A DNA stretch of 38,311 bases from a virus. A program made the translations under genes and the position numbers. Of the stretch, positions 22,350-31,731 are shown in pieces. The stretch is from IMG/VR virus record IMGVR_UViG_3300024261_000081, positions 1 through 38,311 of that record. One strand, given 5' to 3'. Each line of letters begins with the position of its first letter. Position 1 is the stretch's first letter. The notes below the pieces were generated by a model. That model saw nothing but the letters and a program-made list of their open reading frames with translations. It did no database searches and was not told the origin of the DNA.

Positions 22350-23343
22350 TGTATATGCAGACTACAAGTCTACATTTTTAATAGAAAGAAATAAGTACAG
22401 TACATTAAACTGGCTGTCAGATGAAAGCAGTAATCACTGGCGTGATTTAGTTATAGAAAAGTTAAACGCTAACGGTGATACACACGCTGATGTAATGGCT
22501 AGAAGTTATGACTCTTCGTTTAAAGAGGTAAGCAGTGTTAATAGAGTTGCTTGGCGTGATCGTCTTACTAGGTTGCGTAATAAAAATCTGGCTCCTGTAA
22601 TGTGGCTTATATCTGATGACAGTCCTCAAGCCTACAAGCAGGGACTACAGAATCAGATAAACTATCAGAACCAAGTAGTAGATGCAGTAGATGATCTTGT
22701 TAGCCATTACGTTGTATGCCTTGAGTGCGATGAGTATTACTCAGCACAAGAAGTAAACGTACTAATACAGAACCTTAGAAGCAAAGGTGTTAACAAACCT
22801 ATTGGTGTACACCTAACCCCCGGAGTCAAACCTGAATACTATGCTCAAGCAGACGTTATCTATTTGCAAACTGGTTTTAACCTGAGTGAGTCACAGTTCA
22901 GAAAAAGTATCGAAGAAGCACTTAGGCTTGGTAAGCCAGTTGTCGTATCTGAGTACAACCTCAATGGAACAAGCGCACTGGCAAAAAGGTATGGAGACAT
23001 TGCTTGCTCGTACAAGGGAGTTGTGGGAACTGGAAACGGTAGAGGATCAGCAACCTGCGAAACAATGCAGTGGGATCAAGGACAAACAACTAAGTCCGAA
23101 TGGGACAGATGGGAAGACTTCGTAAAGAAAAACGATCAAGAGTTATATGTATTTGCATTAGCACTGGTTACAGTTAGTGCGGCTAATTTGATTAACCTGC
23201 CATTTATGGCTACGTTTAACTACGCTACAGAAAACTATTATGAGTTGATGATGGTTAGACCCATTACAGAAACCATAGATACTGGTGTAACAGTGCGTAA
23301 TGATGGAAAGGTAATGGTCTTTGGTAACTGGAGATTTAAGTGA
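22312..23343 (+). CDS. TIM-barrel glycoside-hydrolase-like tail protein
   Basis: About 343 aa from ATG 22312, or 358 aa from ATG 22267; neither start has a strong ribosome-binding site. The pattern is a TIM-barrel hydrolase: N-W-L-S-D-E-S-S-N-H-W-R-D near the start, strands P-V-M-W-L-I-S-D-D and V-V-C-L-E-C-D-E with candidate acid Glu, then K-P-V-V-V-S-E-Y-N-L with a candidate nucleophile Glu (E229 in the long form). The end is strand-rich. It may cut cell-surface or capsule polysaccharide during entry. The longer start would add a signal-peptide-like N-terminus. Confidence 0.65.
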   Translation: MLTLALLGQNFPNVYADYKSTFLIERNKYSTLNWLSDESSNHWRDLVIEKLNANGDTHADVMARSYDSSFKEVSSVNRVAWRDRLTRLRNKNLAPVMWLISDDSPQAYKQGLQNQINYQNQVVDAVDDLVSHYVVCLECDEYYSAQEVNVLIQNLRSKGVNKPIGVHLTPGVKPEYYAQADVIYLQTGFNLSESQFRKSIEEALRLGKPVVVSEYNLNGTSALAKRYGDIACSYKGVVGTGNGRGSATCETMQWDQGQTTKSEWDRWEDFVKKNDQELYVFALALVTVSAANLINLPFMATFNYATENYYELMMVRPITETIDTGVTVRNDGKVMVFGNWRFK

Positions 23344-23759
23344 AAGCACTTTTAATTAATCCAGAAAATATTCCTGTAATATGGAATGATGTAGCGCCTT
23401 TATTAGATAGAGTTACAGAGCATAACGAAGGTCAATTTGAAGCAAATGATTACTTAGAACCTTTAACATCAAAAATTATGCAGTTGTGGATAGCGGTAGA
23501 AGAAGATTATCTACATACTGTTATGATTACAAAGATAATAGAATACCCTAACAAAAGAGTTTTAAGAGTAATTGCTATAGCAGGGTCAGAATTTAAAACA
23601 TTGCATAGCAAGTTTAACGATATGATTGAGTCATTCGCTCTTAGAGAAGGTTGTTCTTCTATGGAGTTATGGGGAAGAAAAGGATGGAAAAAAATGTTAC
23701 CAGATTGGAAGGATAGTTATACTGTGTTTACAAAAGAATTAAAAGAGAGGATGCACTAA
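23340..23759 (+). CDS. GNAT-like virion-module protein (139 aa)
   Basis: A 139-aa protein that reads like the acyltransferase-like small proteins found near the tail and internal-protein genes of podoviruses (V-I-A-I-A-G-S-E-F, then S-M-E-L-W-G-R-K-G-W-K-K-M-L-P). The acetyl-CoA loop is not clearly preserved, so enzyme activity is doubtful; it may be a structural relative. It starts at GTG 23340, overlapping the previous TGA (GTGA). Confidence 0.6.
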   Translation: MKALLINPENIPVIWNDVAPLLDRVTEHNEGQFEANDYLEPLTSKIMQLWIAVEEDYLHTVMITKIIEYPNKRVLRVIAIAGSEFKTLHSKFNDMIESFALREGCSSMELWGRKGWKKMLPDWKDSYTVFTKELKERMH

Positions 23760-24328
23760 TGGCAAATAACGTAGGTTGTAATTCTAGTGGGGGTAATTGT
23801 AGATATGACCACGATGCTTTAGTTGCGGGAGGAGTTTATCCTTTTGCACCAACTGATCCTATAGCGGGAAAAAAAGTAATTCTTGTAGGCGTTTCTCCTG
23901 CTTATCAAATTTATGAATGGTTTGGTGGTGGTGACGGTGGTAGTTGGGAATTACGATACTCTTACAACATGGCTGATGCAGATACTATTACTGATGGTGG
24001 GGGAGACTCTGGCGGAGAAGAAGGTGGAGAAGAAGATGGAGGCGGTGGTATTCCTGACTTTAAACCTACAGGCCCAGTGTACACTCCACTAGACCCTGCG
24101 GGAATAGCCCAAAGAGATTACAGCGCATACTATCCACAATCATATATGCCTACTGATCCTGCTTACCCTACGATGGGGTTACTATCTACACCTGCTTTTG
24201 GTGGCACAGATTTATATCAGCCTTGGTCTGCTCAGTACGGAGCAAATGTAGCGCCATCAAGTTTGTGGAACTATACACCACCTTCGTCCCTAGATGTTTC
24301 GGCGGGGCCAAAAGTTACCTTTGAATAA
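23759..24328 (+). CDS. Hypothetical Gly/Pro/Tyr-rich virion protein
   Basis: A 189-aa protein. The first part has four Cys/His-type residues (C-N-S-S-G-G-N-C-R-Y-D-H), then a Gly/Glu/Asp linker (about residues 78-98) and a Pro/Tyr-rich C-terminus. The low complexity hints at a virion component. No family recognised. TAATG start; a GAGGAT ribosome-binding site for the next gene follows. Confidence 0.6.
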   Translation: MANNVGCNSSGGNCRYDHDALVAGGVYPFAPTDPIAGKKVILVGVSPAYQIYEWFGGGDGGSWELRYSYNMADADTITDGGGDSGGEEGGEEDGGGGIPDFKPTGPVYTPLDPAGIAQRDYSAYYPQSYMPTDPAYPTMGLLSTPAFGGTDLYQPWSAQYGANVAPSSLWNYTPPSSLDVSAGPKVTFE

Positions 24329-24343
24329 TAAGAGGATAAGAAT

Positions 24344-25420
24344 ATGAGTTCAGGAGGAGGCGGCACGACCGTTCAAACAGCGTCAACAGAACCTTGGGAA
24401 GCGCAAAGAGGATACCTAGAAAGAGGTTTTTCTAATGCAAGTAATTTATACAGTGCGGGTGCCCCATCTTATTACTCAGGCCCAACTGTAGCATCTTTTG
24501 ACCCTACAGAAACTGCGGCTCAAAGGGCTACTATAGGTTATGCTACTGGCCCAAGAACAGCGGCTCAACAGGCGGCGGCAGAAAATGCTCTTATTGGCTC
24601 ATTAGGTGGGCAAACAGGATTTGACCCTAGTCAAACGTCTGACCTTCTTGCAGGTAATGTAAGAACAGGTACTGGCACTCCGTACACTGCAATGGAAGAT
24701 GCTTTAACTACAGGCGTTATAGATAATCTTACTGGAACAATACTGCCTAAAGTTAGGGAAGCACAGGTTAGGTATCAACCGGGCGGTGGAACAAGAACAG
24801 ATTTAGAAACTAACAAAGCAATTACCAATGCTGTACAAGCAGGTCTTATTAAACCTCTGGCTGAGATGTATGGCAGTGCTTACAATCAAGCGCAAGGTAT
24901 GCGTATGCCAACGGCTGAAATGGGAATACAGCAACGACAGTTTGGACAGTCTGCTTATCCTTCAATAATGAATGCTCCTCTTGGAATGTATGATTCTATG
25001 GGTACAGTAGGAGAGCAACGTAGAGCCATGTCACAGCGTGGTATAGATCAGGATATGGCTAGGTATCAATACGAGTCTAATGCAGGTCAGAACGCTCTTA
25101 GAAACTATATGGCTATGGTTACAGGAGATTATGGTTCTACTACGACACAGACAACTCCTAGACCTACTGACAATACAGCGGCACAACTTATAGGTACGTT
25201 AGGGTCTGCCGCTATTATGGCTTCAGGTTCTGATATCCATATCAAAGAAAACATAGTTCCAGAAGGTGCTAAGTGGAAAGGTCTTAATGTCTACACCTAC
25301 AATTATATTGGTGACTCTAGACCCCGCAGAGGTGTAATGGCACAACAGGTTGAGGGTATGTATCCTCATGCTGTTACTACCATTGACGGCGTTAAACACG
25401 TTTATTACGGTGCTATATAA
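24344..25420 (+). CDS. Virion protein with C-terminal S74 chaperone domain
   Basis: A 358-aa protein. The N-terminal 290 residues are Ala/Gln/Gly-rich, as in DNA-ejection or fibre-base proteins. The last ~63 residues form an intramolecular chaperone (S74) domain: S-D-I-H-I-K-E-N-I (from 296), then Y-T-Y-N-Y-I-G and R-G-V-M-A-Q-Q-V-E. The family catalyses trimer folding and cuts itself off at the Ser-Asp start; Ser296 and the Lys at 301 are present. The body could be a trimeric ejection protein or spike. Confidence 0.72.
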   Translation: MSSGGGGTTVQTASTEPWEAQRGYLERGFSNASNLYSAGAPSYYSGPTVASFDPTETAAQRATIGYATGPRTAAQQAAAENALIGSLGGQTGFDPSQTSDLLAGNVRTGTGTPYTAMEDALTTGVIDNLTGTILPKVREAQVRYQPGGGTRTDLETNKAITNAVQAGLIKPLAEMYGSAYNQAQGMRMPTAEMGIQQRQFGQSAYPSIMNAPLGMYDSMGTVGEQRRAMSQRGIDQDMARYQYESNAGQNALRNYMAMVTGDYGSTTTQTTPRPTDNTAAQLIGTLGSAAIMASGSDIHIKENIVPEGAKWKGLNVYTYNYIGDSRPRRGVMAQQVEGMYPHAVTTIDGVKHVYYGAI

Positions 25421-26043
25421 TGTCACAATCTTTTAACCCATATGCTTTTCAAAACTCTTATCAGGCTAATAATATATTTAATATGTATGACCCTGAGAAA
25501 TGGAAAAAAAATAGATTTATGGAAACGCCTATAACTGCGGCTGAAGCAGGGTCAATGTCTAATCCATTTATGCAGGTTAATGAAACTTATTTAGGAGGGC
25601 CCGGAAAAATTCCAGTTGCGGATGATGGAAGCGGTATGCACCCCGGAATGGAATCTGGATATCAGCCTAATTATGGAGTGCAAAATCCAATTCCTTCTCA
25701 AATTACAGTGCCTAATTCTGGAGTTCCACAACTAGGTATTCCAGATAAAAAAATTTACAGAACTCCACAAGGTACACCTGCGGTAGCATCTGGCCCAAAA
25801 CTTACGCCAGAGGCAAGACAAACTTATACTGGATATAGCAAATCTATGGATAAAACTTTTGCAATGGCGGCTTTGCAATCTGCAATACCTGAGAATCAAC
25901 CTGCCCCTGAAGGTGTAACAGGTGCAGGTAGAAAAGTAGGTGGTGGAGATAGGAGCAGTCAAATGACACCTTTTAGTTCTGCACTAAAACCTAAAGAAGA
26001 AGAGTATCCCTCTTTGTGGAGATACGGAATGGGAGGTCGATAA
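25420..26043 (+). CDS. Hypothetical virion-module protein (207 aa)
   Basis: A 207-aa Pro/Gly/Gln-rich protein, probably extended, with no domain recognised. The start (S-F-N-P-Y-A-F-Q-N-S-Y-Q-A-N) is aromatic-rich. It lies between the S74 protein and the ejection-type proteins. Both ends overlap neighbours (TAATG). Likely a minor virion component. Confidence 0.6.
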   Translation: MSQSFNPYAFQNSYQANNIFNMYDPEKWKKNRFMETPITAAEAGSMSNPFMQVNETYLGGPGKIPVADDGSGMHPGMESGYQPNYGVQNPIPSQITVPNSGVPQLGIPDKKIYRTPQGTPAVASGPKLTPEARQTYTGYSKSMDKTFAMAALQSAIPENQPAPEGVTGAGRKVGGGDRSSQMTPFSSALKPKEEEYPSLWRYGMGGR

Positions 26044-27734
26044 TGACAGAAGAAGAAAGGTTAGCATTATGGATGCAATCTCAAATAAATGCGGGAGTAG
26101 AAAATCCCCAAGCATTCCCTCAATACAGTGGGCTTCCTGATCCTGCACTTGAAAATGTAAACCCAGAATTATATTTAGGTGGCGCAGGATCGCTTGCCGC
26201 AAAAGCCGTTAAACCTTTGTGGAGCGCAGGTAAAAAAGCATTAACAACTATATCTCCTGTTACTAATACCAGAATTTTAAGGCCCACAATTAGCAAGGCA
26301 TTAAGTAAAGCAAAAACTTCTGTAGTTAGACCCGGATATGGAGGTGCCCCTAAAAAAGGCGCTATAGTTAGAGGGCCGCAAGGTCAAATTTTAAAAGCAA
26401 AATTTGCAGGAGAAGGAGCATACGCTCCAAGACTAGGCCCAACTGGTTATATTGCAGGAGGATTAGGTCTAGGGTATCTTGCAAATAAAGAAAACGAAGA
26501 TAATATAATTCCTAATGCAGAATTAGATCAAGCAATCGCAACAGATAACAATGTGCCAATACCTATTGGCTCTGGAATAACGCAAGCAAGAGTTGGCTCT
26601 GATATCGTAGATGGTGTTACTCCTATAGGTCTTCAAGAAAGAACATCTGAGCAAGCGGCATTTCAAACTGATGAATCTAAATTGTATTCTGGAATGCCTA
26701 TGGATGACAATCCTCCAGTTCCGTATATAAATGCTACCCCTCAAGAAACACCTAAAAATACAGAACAAGAAACTCCTAAAAATACTCCTAACCTATGGGA
26801 AACTTGGGGTTCGCTTGCTGACGATCCAAAGAAAAGAAGGGAAGCATATCTTGGTTCTATAAAAAATATCTTTATGAAAAAGATGTTGCTTGATAGTATC
26901 GCCACATTAACAGGTGGCAAATCCCAAGGGGATCAATGGGCTACTATGGCTATAGCAGAACTAGATGCTGTAGAAAAGTTTAATTCAGAAGAAAGACTTC
27001 ATAACCAATGGAAGGCTTTATTTTTTAATGAAGACGGAACATATAACCCACCCGCTAATAGAAAAGAAGCAATGGAGCGTGGTCAGCAATTAGGTTACAA
27101 TGCGGATCAAATGAAAGATATAATGTCAGTGTTTCCCAAGGAAACAGATGATAGACCCGCTCTTCAAAAGAATATATCTTTTATATTAGATATGGAAGAT
27201 AGCCCAACTAAAAGGGCTTTAATGAAAAAGCATGGCTTAATTGAAACAGATGATCTAACTGCCGCAGAAAAAGCGGCTAACAGGGCTGTTAAAAATGGAA
27301 TAATTAGCGAAGAAGAAAAAGATGCTTATATAAGAAGCATTTATGTTCCTAAAGATACCTCTACAGAAACAGCCGCAATGAAGAATTTTAAATGGTATCA
27401 GGAGGCAGAGGGAGAAGATAAGAGATTAATTGGAGAGTTACTTAGTATTGACACAAAAGGCGGCACAGTTGATTTGTTCTCACCTTCTAATATTGCTAGC
27501 CTATTAAATAATGATTACATAATGGGCGCTTTCTCTGAAGGTGAACAAGCCAGACTTATTGGAATTGTTAAACAAATGATACCGGGGTTTAATCCCCCCG
27601 CTAATACAACTAAAACTTCCGCCACTACTGGGGGTGGCGAAACAAGAGAGGAGTATGAGCAAGAGGTCAGGAAAAGGCATCCAAACGCATCTGAGGCTGA
27701 CATACAAGCAACGGTAAAAGCAAAATATGGCTAA
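26043..27734 (+). CDS. Internal virion / DNA-ejection-type protein 1
   Basis: A 563-aa protein. The start is set at ATG 26043 (TAATG with the preceding stop) instead of an upstream in-frame ATG at 26016 inside that gene. An Ala/Gly-rich segment (about 45-160) contains a short glycine-rich hydrophobic stretch, followed by helical acidic regions. The size and position before the very large protein fit the ejected internal proteins of podoviruses. No enzyme motif recognised. Confidence 0.6.
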   Translation: MTEEERLALWMQSQINAGVENPQAFPQYSGLPDPALENVNPELYLGGAGSLAAKAVKPLWSAGKKALTTISPVTNTRILRPTISKALSKAKTSVVRPGYGGAPKKGAIVRGPQGQILKAKFAGEGAYAPRLGPTGYIAGGLGLGYLANKENEDNIIPNAELDQAIATDNNVPIPIGSGITQARVGSDIVDGVTPIGLQERTSEQAAFQTDESKLYSGMPMDDNPPVPYINATPQETPKNTEQETPKNTPNLWETWGSLADDPKKRREAYLGSIKNIFMKKMLLDSIATLTGGKSQGDQWATMAIAELDAVEKFNSEERLHNQWKALFFNEDGTYNPPANRKEAMERGQQLGYNADQMKDIMSVFPKETDDRPALQKNISFILDMEDSPTKRALMKKHGLIETDDLTAAEKAANRAVKNGIISEEEKDAYIRSIYVPKDTSTETAAMKNFKWYQEAEGEDKRLIGELLSIDTKGGTVDLFSPSNIASLLNNDYIMGAFSEGEQARLIGIVKQMIPGFNPPANTTKTSATTGGGETREEYEQEVRKRHPNASEADIQATVKAKYG

Positions 27735-30663
27735 TATTTTAGACATGAGCGAAAACAATAATGTTTTGGATATGTCCAACGCATCTTCTGGGTCAGTTCT
27801 TTCGATGGAGGAGGAAAAGAAAAAGACTTGGCTTGACGCTATGTGGTCTGGCGCTAAGATTGGATTCATGGATACCGCTAGAGGCGTACAGCAGATAGCG
27901 GGAATCAATGAGGAAGAACTGGCGCAGGAACAACGAGAACTCAACGCCCTTATGGAAGATGAGGAGATTGGTTGGGCGGCTAAGACTGGATACTTTGGTG
28001 GCTTGATTGCTGACCCTGTAGGATGGATGCTACCTGTGTCCAGACTTAAGCATGGAGCAAAAGCGCTTGATTTAATTTTACCCGGAGCAATAGGCGGCGC
28101 TACCGCAGGTGCGCTTGGTTATGTTGATGAGGATGGTGGATTAAACAGGGGTGAAATGGCCCTTGCGGGAACTGCTTTAGGTGCGGCGGCAGGCCCAGTT
28201 GCAAAAGGAATACAGAAAGCATACGAACCTGTGGGGGAAATGGCTTGGACTGCTCTTAAAACTCCAGAGATAGGCGGCAGTCTTGCGGGTGCAGGTGTTG
28301 GTTACAACATGGATCAGGATGCTACTACTCCTGAGAAAATGCAGAATGCATTAATGGGCGCTTTAACAGGTGCCACATTAGGACTTACAGGCAGGGGGAT
28401 TAACAGGGCAACAGATGGCAATTTGGCTAGGGCTTTAGTTCCTGATAAAGATTTAACAGAAGAATGGATTGCAGGTCGATCCAGAATGATGGGTGGCAAA
28501 AAAATAATTAAGGAAGATTTTGAAACCTTGTTAAAAGAAGTTAGCAGATTAGACGAAAAAGAACGAAAAGTTCTGTATGGTATGCTGACAAATAAAAACT
28601 ACACAAAACTTTTTCCCGCTATTTCAGACAGTATGAAAAAGTTAAGCGCTAAATCTAGGGAAACTGTAAATAAGTACGCTAAAGAACTTGTAGACTTGGG
28701 TGTTATTAGAAACGATACGTTTGAGGATGGTATGGAAACATACCTCCATAGAACTTATGATGCTCCAGATGCTGTTGCTAAGTCTGATATACCTAGTAAC
28801 ATAAACAATATTGGGGATGCCGCTTTATTAAGAGGTAATGTAGTAACCTTAACAGGAAAAGAAAGAAAAGGTTTTCTCGAGGGAACTTTTAGACCTGATG
28901 AAATTCAAGGTTGGGATAAAGTAGGAGACATTACTGAAATAAGATATAAAGGTGATAAAGAATATTCTTCTCCAGAAAAATTAAAAGTCCGTAGAGACTG
29001 GACTAAAGAAGAAAGAGTTCAAATGAAAGAAGTTACTGACGCTCATAAGGCTATATTGAGAACTGGTAATATGCTTGCTGAAGATGTGTCTAGGTTTAGG
29101 TTCTTTAAGGAGATGGCTGAGACTGAGGGCATTTCTTCGGCAAAGATTGCGGGATTGCTGACAGAAAAACTTCCAGATGATATTCAGTTTGGTGCGCTTA
29201 AAGGTCGTTATGTAAGTAAGGCTGTAAAGTCAGACCTAGAGCAGATCAGAGAAATCAATGCTATCTCTAAATACAGAAACAACAAGTGGGTAAAACAATA
29301 CAGAAAGTTAAACTCATATTGGAAGGGTTCTAAAACCATTGCAAACCCTGCTGTGCATTTTAATAACGTAATGTCTAACGTAATTCATTATGATAATGGA
29401 AACGGAACTGCAAAAAATTTCTTTGTAGGACTTCGTGATATTAAAAAAAGAAATGAGATATATCGTGAAGCGGAAGAGCGTGGAGTATTTGGCGGGTTCT
29501 TTTCTTCAGAGATAGGAAACGAATCTAAATTAGCAGATTTATTTTCACCGTCTTCTGGGGTTATGAAAACAAACTTAGCCCTGATTGACTCTGGCCTTAA
29601 CTACTCAAACAAAGTAGCGCAGAAGGCTAAGAATTTAACATGGGATCAAGCCGCTAAACTTTACAATTACGAAGATCAAATCTTTCGCATGGGTTTGTAC
29701 CGCACAGAAAAAGAAAGATTAATTAAGTCTGGCTTAAATGAAAAGCAGGCAATGGACAGGGCCGCTAGAAAAGCAAGGGAATGGTTTGTAGATTACAGTA
29801 GAAGTTCCCCTGTTCTTGATGTGTTAAGGGAAGGCCCATTACCTTTTGTTTCTTATATGTATGGAGTTATTCCTAAACTGGCTGAAACTGCGGCTAAACG
29901 TCCTATTAAGTTTGCTAAGTGGGGACTATTAATGGGAGCGTTAAATGAGACAGGTGAAATACTATCTGACGCTGACTCAGAAAAACAACAGCGTAGGTTA
30001 CAGGATTCCCCGATGTACGGTATTCCGGGGATGCCTAAGACCAAGATTAAATTACCTGACGCAATCTCCCCTGACACTAAAGACGATTGGTACTTTGATA
30101 TAGAGCGTATGTTACCGGGTGGCAATTTATTTGAAGGCTCTGATGGATCAGGTTTAGGTAGGATTCCGGGGCTACCTCAATCATTACAACCATCTCTAGG
30201 TGCGGCAGGTTCTTTGATTTATGCGGGAATGGGTGTTGATCCTTTCAGACAGCAACCCATTGATGATAGATCTGAATATCTTACCAGACAGTTTGTCCCT
30301 AACCTGCCTGTACCTATACAGGGTTTCCCATCATTCTCTAGCGATAAAATTAACAGAGCAATGAGCGGGGAATACAGCCCTTCTAAAGATGTGTTTACTA
30401 CAGGGTCTGCAATTGCATCTACTCTTGGCGCTAAACTTACCCCTGTGTCTGATACAAAACTAAGAAAAAGGCTAGGATATAAATATGACAGGCTAAAAAG
30501 AGATTTGGATACCGATAAAAGAAAGGTTATAAATGATTATAACTCTGGTGTTTATGGTGCTAAATCATCAGAAGAAGCAAAAAGGAAAAAGAAAGAAAAA
30601 CTAGATAGAATTAGAAATGAAAAAAAAGAACTTTCTAAAAGAAGAAGAAGGGCGATGCAATGA
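27727..30663 (+). CDS. Large internal virion / DNA-ejection protein (978 aa)
   Basis: The largest protein in the window. The start repeats short L-D-M-S motifs (I-L-D-M-S, V-L-D-M-S, V-L-S-M), followed by an Ala/Gly-rich segment with membrane-compatible stretches (about 95-230) and long helical regions. The C-terminus is strongly basic and coiled coil-like (about 915-978). It resembles the giant internal proteins of T7-like and marine podoviruses that cross the cell envelope at infection. No lysozyme or transglycosylase motif is evident. Confidence 0.75.
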   Translation: MANILDMSENNNVLDMSNASSGSVLSMEEEKKKTWLDAMWSGAKIGFMDTARGVQQIAGINEEELAQEQRELNALMEDEEIGWAAKTGYFGGLIADPVGWMLPVSRLKHGAKALDLILPGAIGGATAGALGYVDEDGGLNRGEMALAGTALGAAAGPVAKGIQKAYEPVGEMAWTALKTPEIGGSLAGAGVGYNMDQDATTPEKMQNALMGALTGATLGLTGRGINRATDGNLARALVPDKDLTEEWIAGRSRMMGGKKIIKEDFETLLKEVSRLDEKERKVLYGMLTNKNYTKLFPAISDSMKKLSAKSRETVNKYAKELVDLGVIRNDTFEDGMETYLHRTYDAPDAVAKSDIPSNINNIGDAALLRGNVVTLTGKERKGFLEGTFRPDEIQGWDKVGDITEIRYKGDKEYSSPEKLKVRRDWTKEERVQMKEVTDAHKAILRTGNMLAEDVSRFRFFKEMAETEGISSAKIAGLLTEKLPDDIQFGALKGRYVSKAVKSDLEQIREINAISKYRNNKWVKQYRKLNSYWKGSKTIANPAVHFNNVMSNVIHYDNGNGTAKNFFVGLRDIKKRNEIYREAEERGVFGGFFSSEIGNESKLADLFSPSSGVMKTNLALIDSGLNYSNKVAQKAKNLTWDQAAKLYNYEDQIFRMGLYRTEKERLIKSGLNEKQAMDRAARKAREWFVDYSRSSPVLDVLREGPLPFVSYMYGVIPKLAETAAKRPIKFAKWGLLMGALNETGEILSDADSEKQQRRLQDSPMYGIPGMPKTKIKLPDAISPDTKDDWYFDIERMLPGGNLFEGSDGSGLGRIPGLPQSLQPSLGAAGSLIYAGMGVDPFRQQPIDDRSEYLTRQFVPNLPVPIQGFPSFSSDKINRAMSGEYSPSKDVFTTGSAIASTLGAKLTPVSDTKLRKRLGYKYDRLKRDLDTDKRKVINDYNSGVYGAKSSEEAKRKKKEKLDRIRNEKKELSKRRRRAMQ

Positions 30664-31025
30664 TTAGGTATATTTTATTAACATTAGTTTCGTTTTTAAT
30701 AACTCCTGTATTAGTCAAGGCTCAAGAAACTATGCCAGATGATATGTATGAGTTTGCTGTTCCAATGAACTTTATGTGTGTTGATTCTTTTGTTAGGATG
30801 ATGGAAATTTTAGAAAGGGATCATCAAGAGATACCCATGCTAATGTCTCACCTTACTCCTAACATGAGTGTAATTCTATTTGTAAACTCTACATCTACCA
30901 CAAGTACATTGGTAGTAACCAAGCGAACAAAAGAAAAAGAACAGGCTTGTATTGTTTTTGGTGGCGCCTCTAATGGTACATCGTTTTCTTTAAACCCTAA
31001 CCCTAAATTTCCAGTGGAGATATAA
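30660..31025 (+). CDS. Exported protein with signal peptide (121 aa)
   Basis: A 121-aa protein with a clear signal peptide: I-R-Y then the hydrophobic stretch L-L-T-L-V-S-F-L-I-T-P-V-L, with probable cleavage after V-K-A (about residue 21). The mature part has two Cys and a strand-rich end. It starts inside the stop of the large ejection gene (ATGA) and leads the terminal small-protein cluster. A periplasmic role during lysis or envelope modification is possible. Confidence 0.7.
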   Translation: MIRYILLTLVSFLITPVLVKAQETMPDDMYEFAVPMNFMCVDSFVRMMEILERDHQEIPMLMSHLTPNMSVILFVNSTSTTSTLVVTKRTKEKEQACIVFGGASNGTSFSLNPNPKFPVEI

Positions 31026-31243
31026 TGACAGTACCACCATACTTAATAAGTGCAATTATATTTTTAATCGTTCAAACAACTACCGCAGTGTGGTGGGCTA
31101 GTAGTATATCAAGCGATGTTGATATGCTTAAACGTGACAGGGATGACATGGCTATGATTATAGATAACTTAGATGTTTTATCCTATAGATTAGAAGCACT
31201 AGAAACAATGTTAGAGCGGGTGCTAGGCCCAGAGGCTAGATAA
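31025..31243 (+). CDS. Membrane-anchored coiled-coil protein (72 aa), spanin- or holin-like
   Basis: A 72-aa protein with one N-terminal transmembrane helix (about residues 5-27) and a charged coiled coil (about 33-68). This matches the shape of an inner-membrane spanin or antiholin-type protein. TAATG overlap with the exported protein gene. It probably belongs to the lysis set, but the match is by architecture only. Confidence 0.6.
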   Translation: MTVPPYLISAIIFLIVQTTTAVWWASSISSDVDMLKRDRDDMAMIIDNLDVLSYRLEALETMLERVLGPEAR

Positions 31244-31265
31244 ATTTAAAAAACAGGAGAATTTT

Positions 31266-31415
31266 ATGCCGAAAGTAGGAAACAAACATTACGCTTATAC
31301 ACCTAAAGGAATGGCTGAAGCAGAAAAAGCAAGAAAGAAAAAGAGAGCCGCATCTTTAAAAAAATCTGCCGCTAGTAAAGCAAGAAGCAAAAAGATGGAT
31401 AATAGAAATAAGTGA
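31266..31415 (+). CDS. Small Lys-rich protein (49 aa)
   Basis: ATG 31266 follows a CAGGAGAATTTT ribosome-binding site and encodes 49 residues, more than a third Lys or Arg. The opening M-P-K-V-G-N-K-H-Y-A-Y-T-P-K-G resembles the M-P-K-V-G-K-K-x-F-P-Y-T start of tiny basic proteins seen near the end of structural operons in marine podoviruses. Possibly nucleic-acid binding. Its stop overlaps the next start (GTGA). Confidence 0.65.
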   Translation: MPKVGNKHYAYTPKGMAEAEKARKKKRAASLKKSAASKARSKKMDNRNK

Positions 31416-31615
31416 AACACTTAAAGGAAAACAATGAAACGTATCTGCAACACTTACGAAAGGCAATGTCTATATCTGGCCTTATGTTGGTTGGGAGCGT
31501 TGGTGCTTTCGCTCACAGCATCGCACCATTTATGGCAGTAAACACAGCCACTAAAGTATGCAGTAAAGTAAGAGATAAACTAGAACATAGGAGGTGTGTA
31601 TGTGGGAAAACATAA
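31412..31615 (+). CDS. DUF6356-like membrane protein (67 aa)
   Basis: A 67-aa protein starting at GTG 31412. The core Y-L-Q-H-L-R-K-A-M, then G-A-F-A-H-S-I-A-P-F and a later V-N-T-A-T-K-V, fits the DUF6356 pattern (Y-x-x-H, x-H-x-x-x-P-F, x-T-x-S), a small membrane-associated family of unknown function found in phages and bacteria. One hydrophobic stretch at residues 20-43. Its 3' end contains the AGGAGG that serves the next genes. Confidence 0.65.
   Translation: MKHLKENNETYLQHLRKAMSISGLMLVGSVGAFAHSIAPFMAVNTATKVCSKVRDKLEHRRCVCGKT
31589..31594 (+). promoter_or_regulatory. Shine-Dalgarno shared by two frames
   Basis: AGGAGG lies 5 nt before ATG 31600 and 7 nt before GTG 31602, which open two different frames. 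Both spacings are acceptable, so one site could load ribosomes on two overlapping genes. Confidence 0.6.
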
Positions 31616-31731
31616 CAAAGACTTGGAATGCATTAGATCGAAGGATCAAAATAGTAATCGTAATCGTAGCAGGATTGGCTATCTTATCCGCAATCTTTGG
31701 ATCGCCATCGCCATCAGTGCCAGTGCAGTAG
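31600..31731 (+). CDS. Small single-span membrane protein (43 aa), holin-like candidate
   Basis: ATG 31600 opens a 43-codon frame. A short polar, Trp-containing start and R-R-I-K precede one hydrophobic helix (about residues 17-34: I-V-I-V-I-V-A-G-L-A-I-L-S-A-I) and a Pro/Ser tail. Its strong Shine-Dalgarno supports translation. It overprints the N-terminal part of the lipoprotein-like gene in another frame. It could be a small holin or membrane anchor. Confidence 0.6.
   Translation: MWENITKTWNALDRRIKIVIVIVAGLAILSAIFGSPSPSVPVQ

Noticed and set aside
27727-30663. Possible transglycosylase or lysozyme domain in the giant internal protein
   Set aside because: No E-S-x-x-N-x-x-A-x-S/G-x-x-G-L-x-Q-type motif could be found in the protein.
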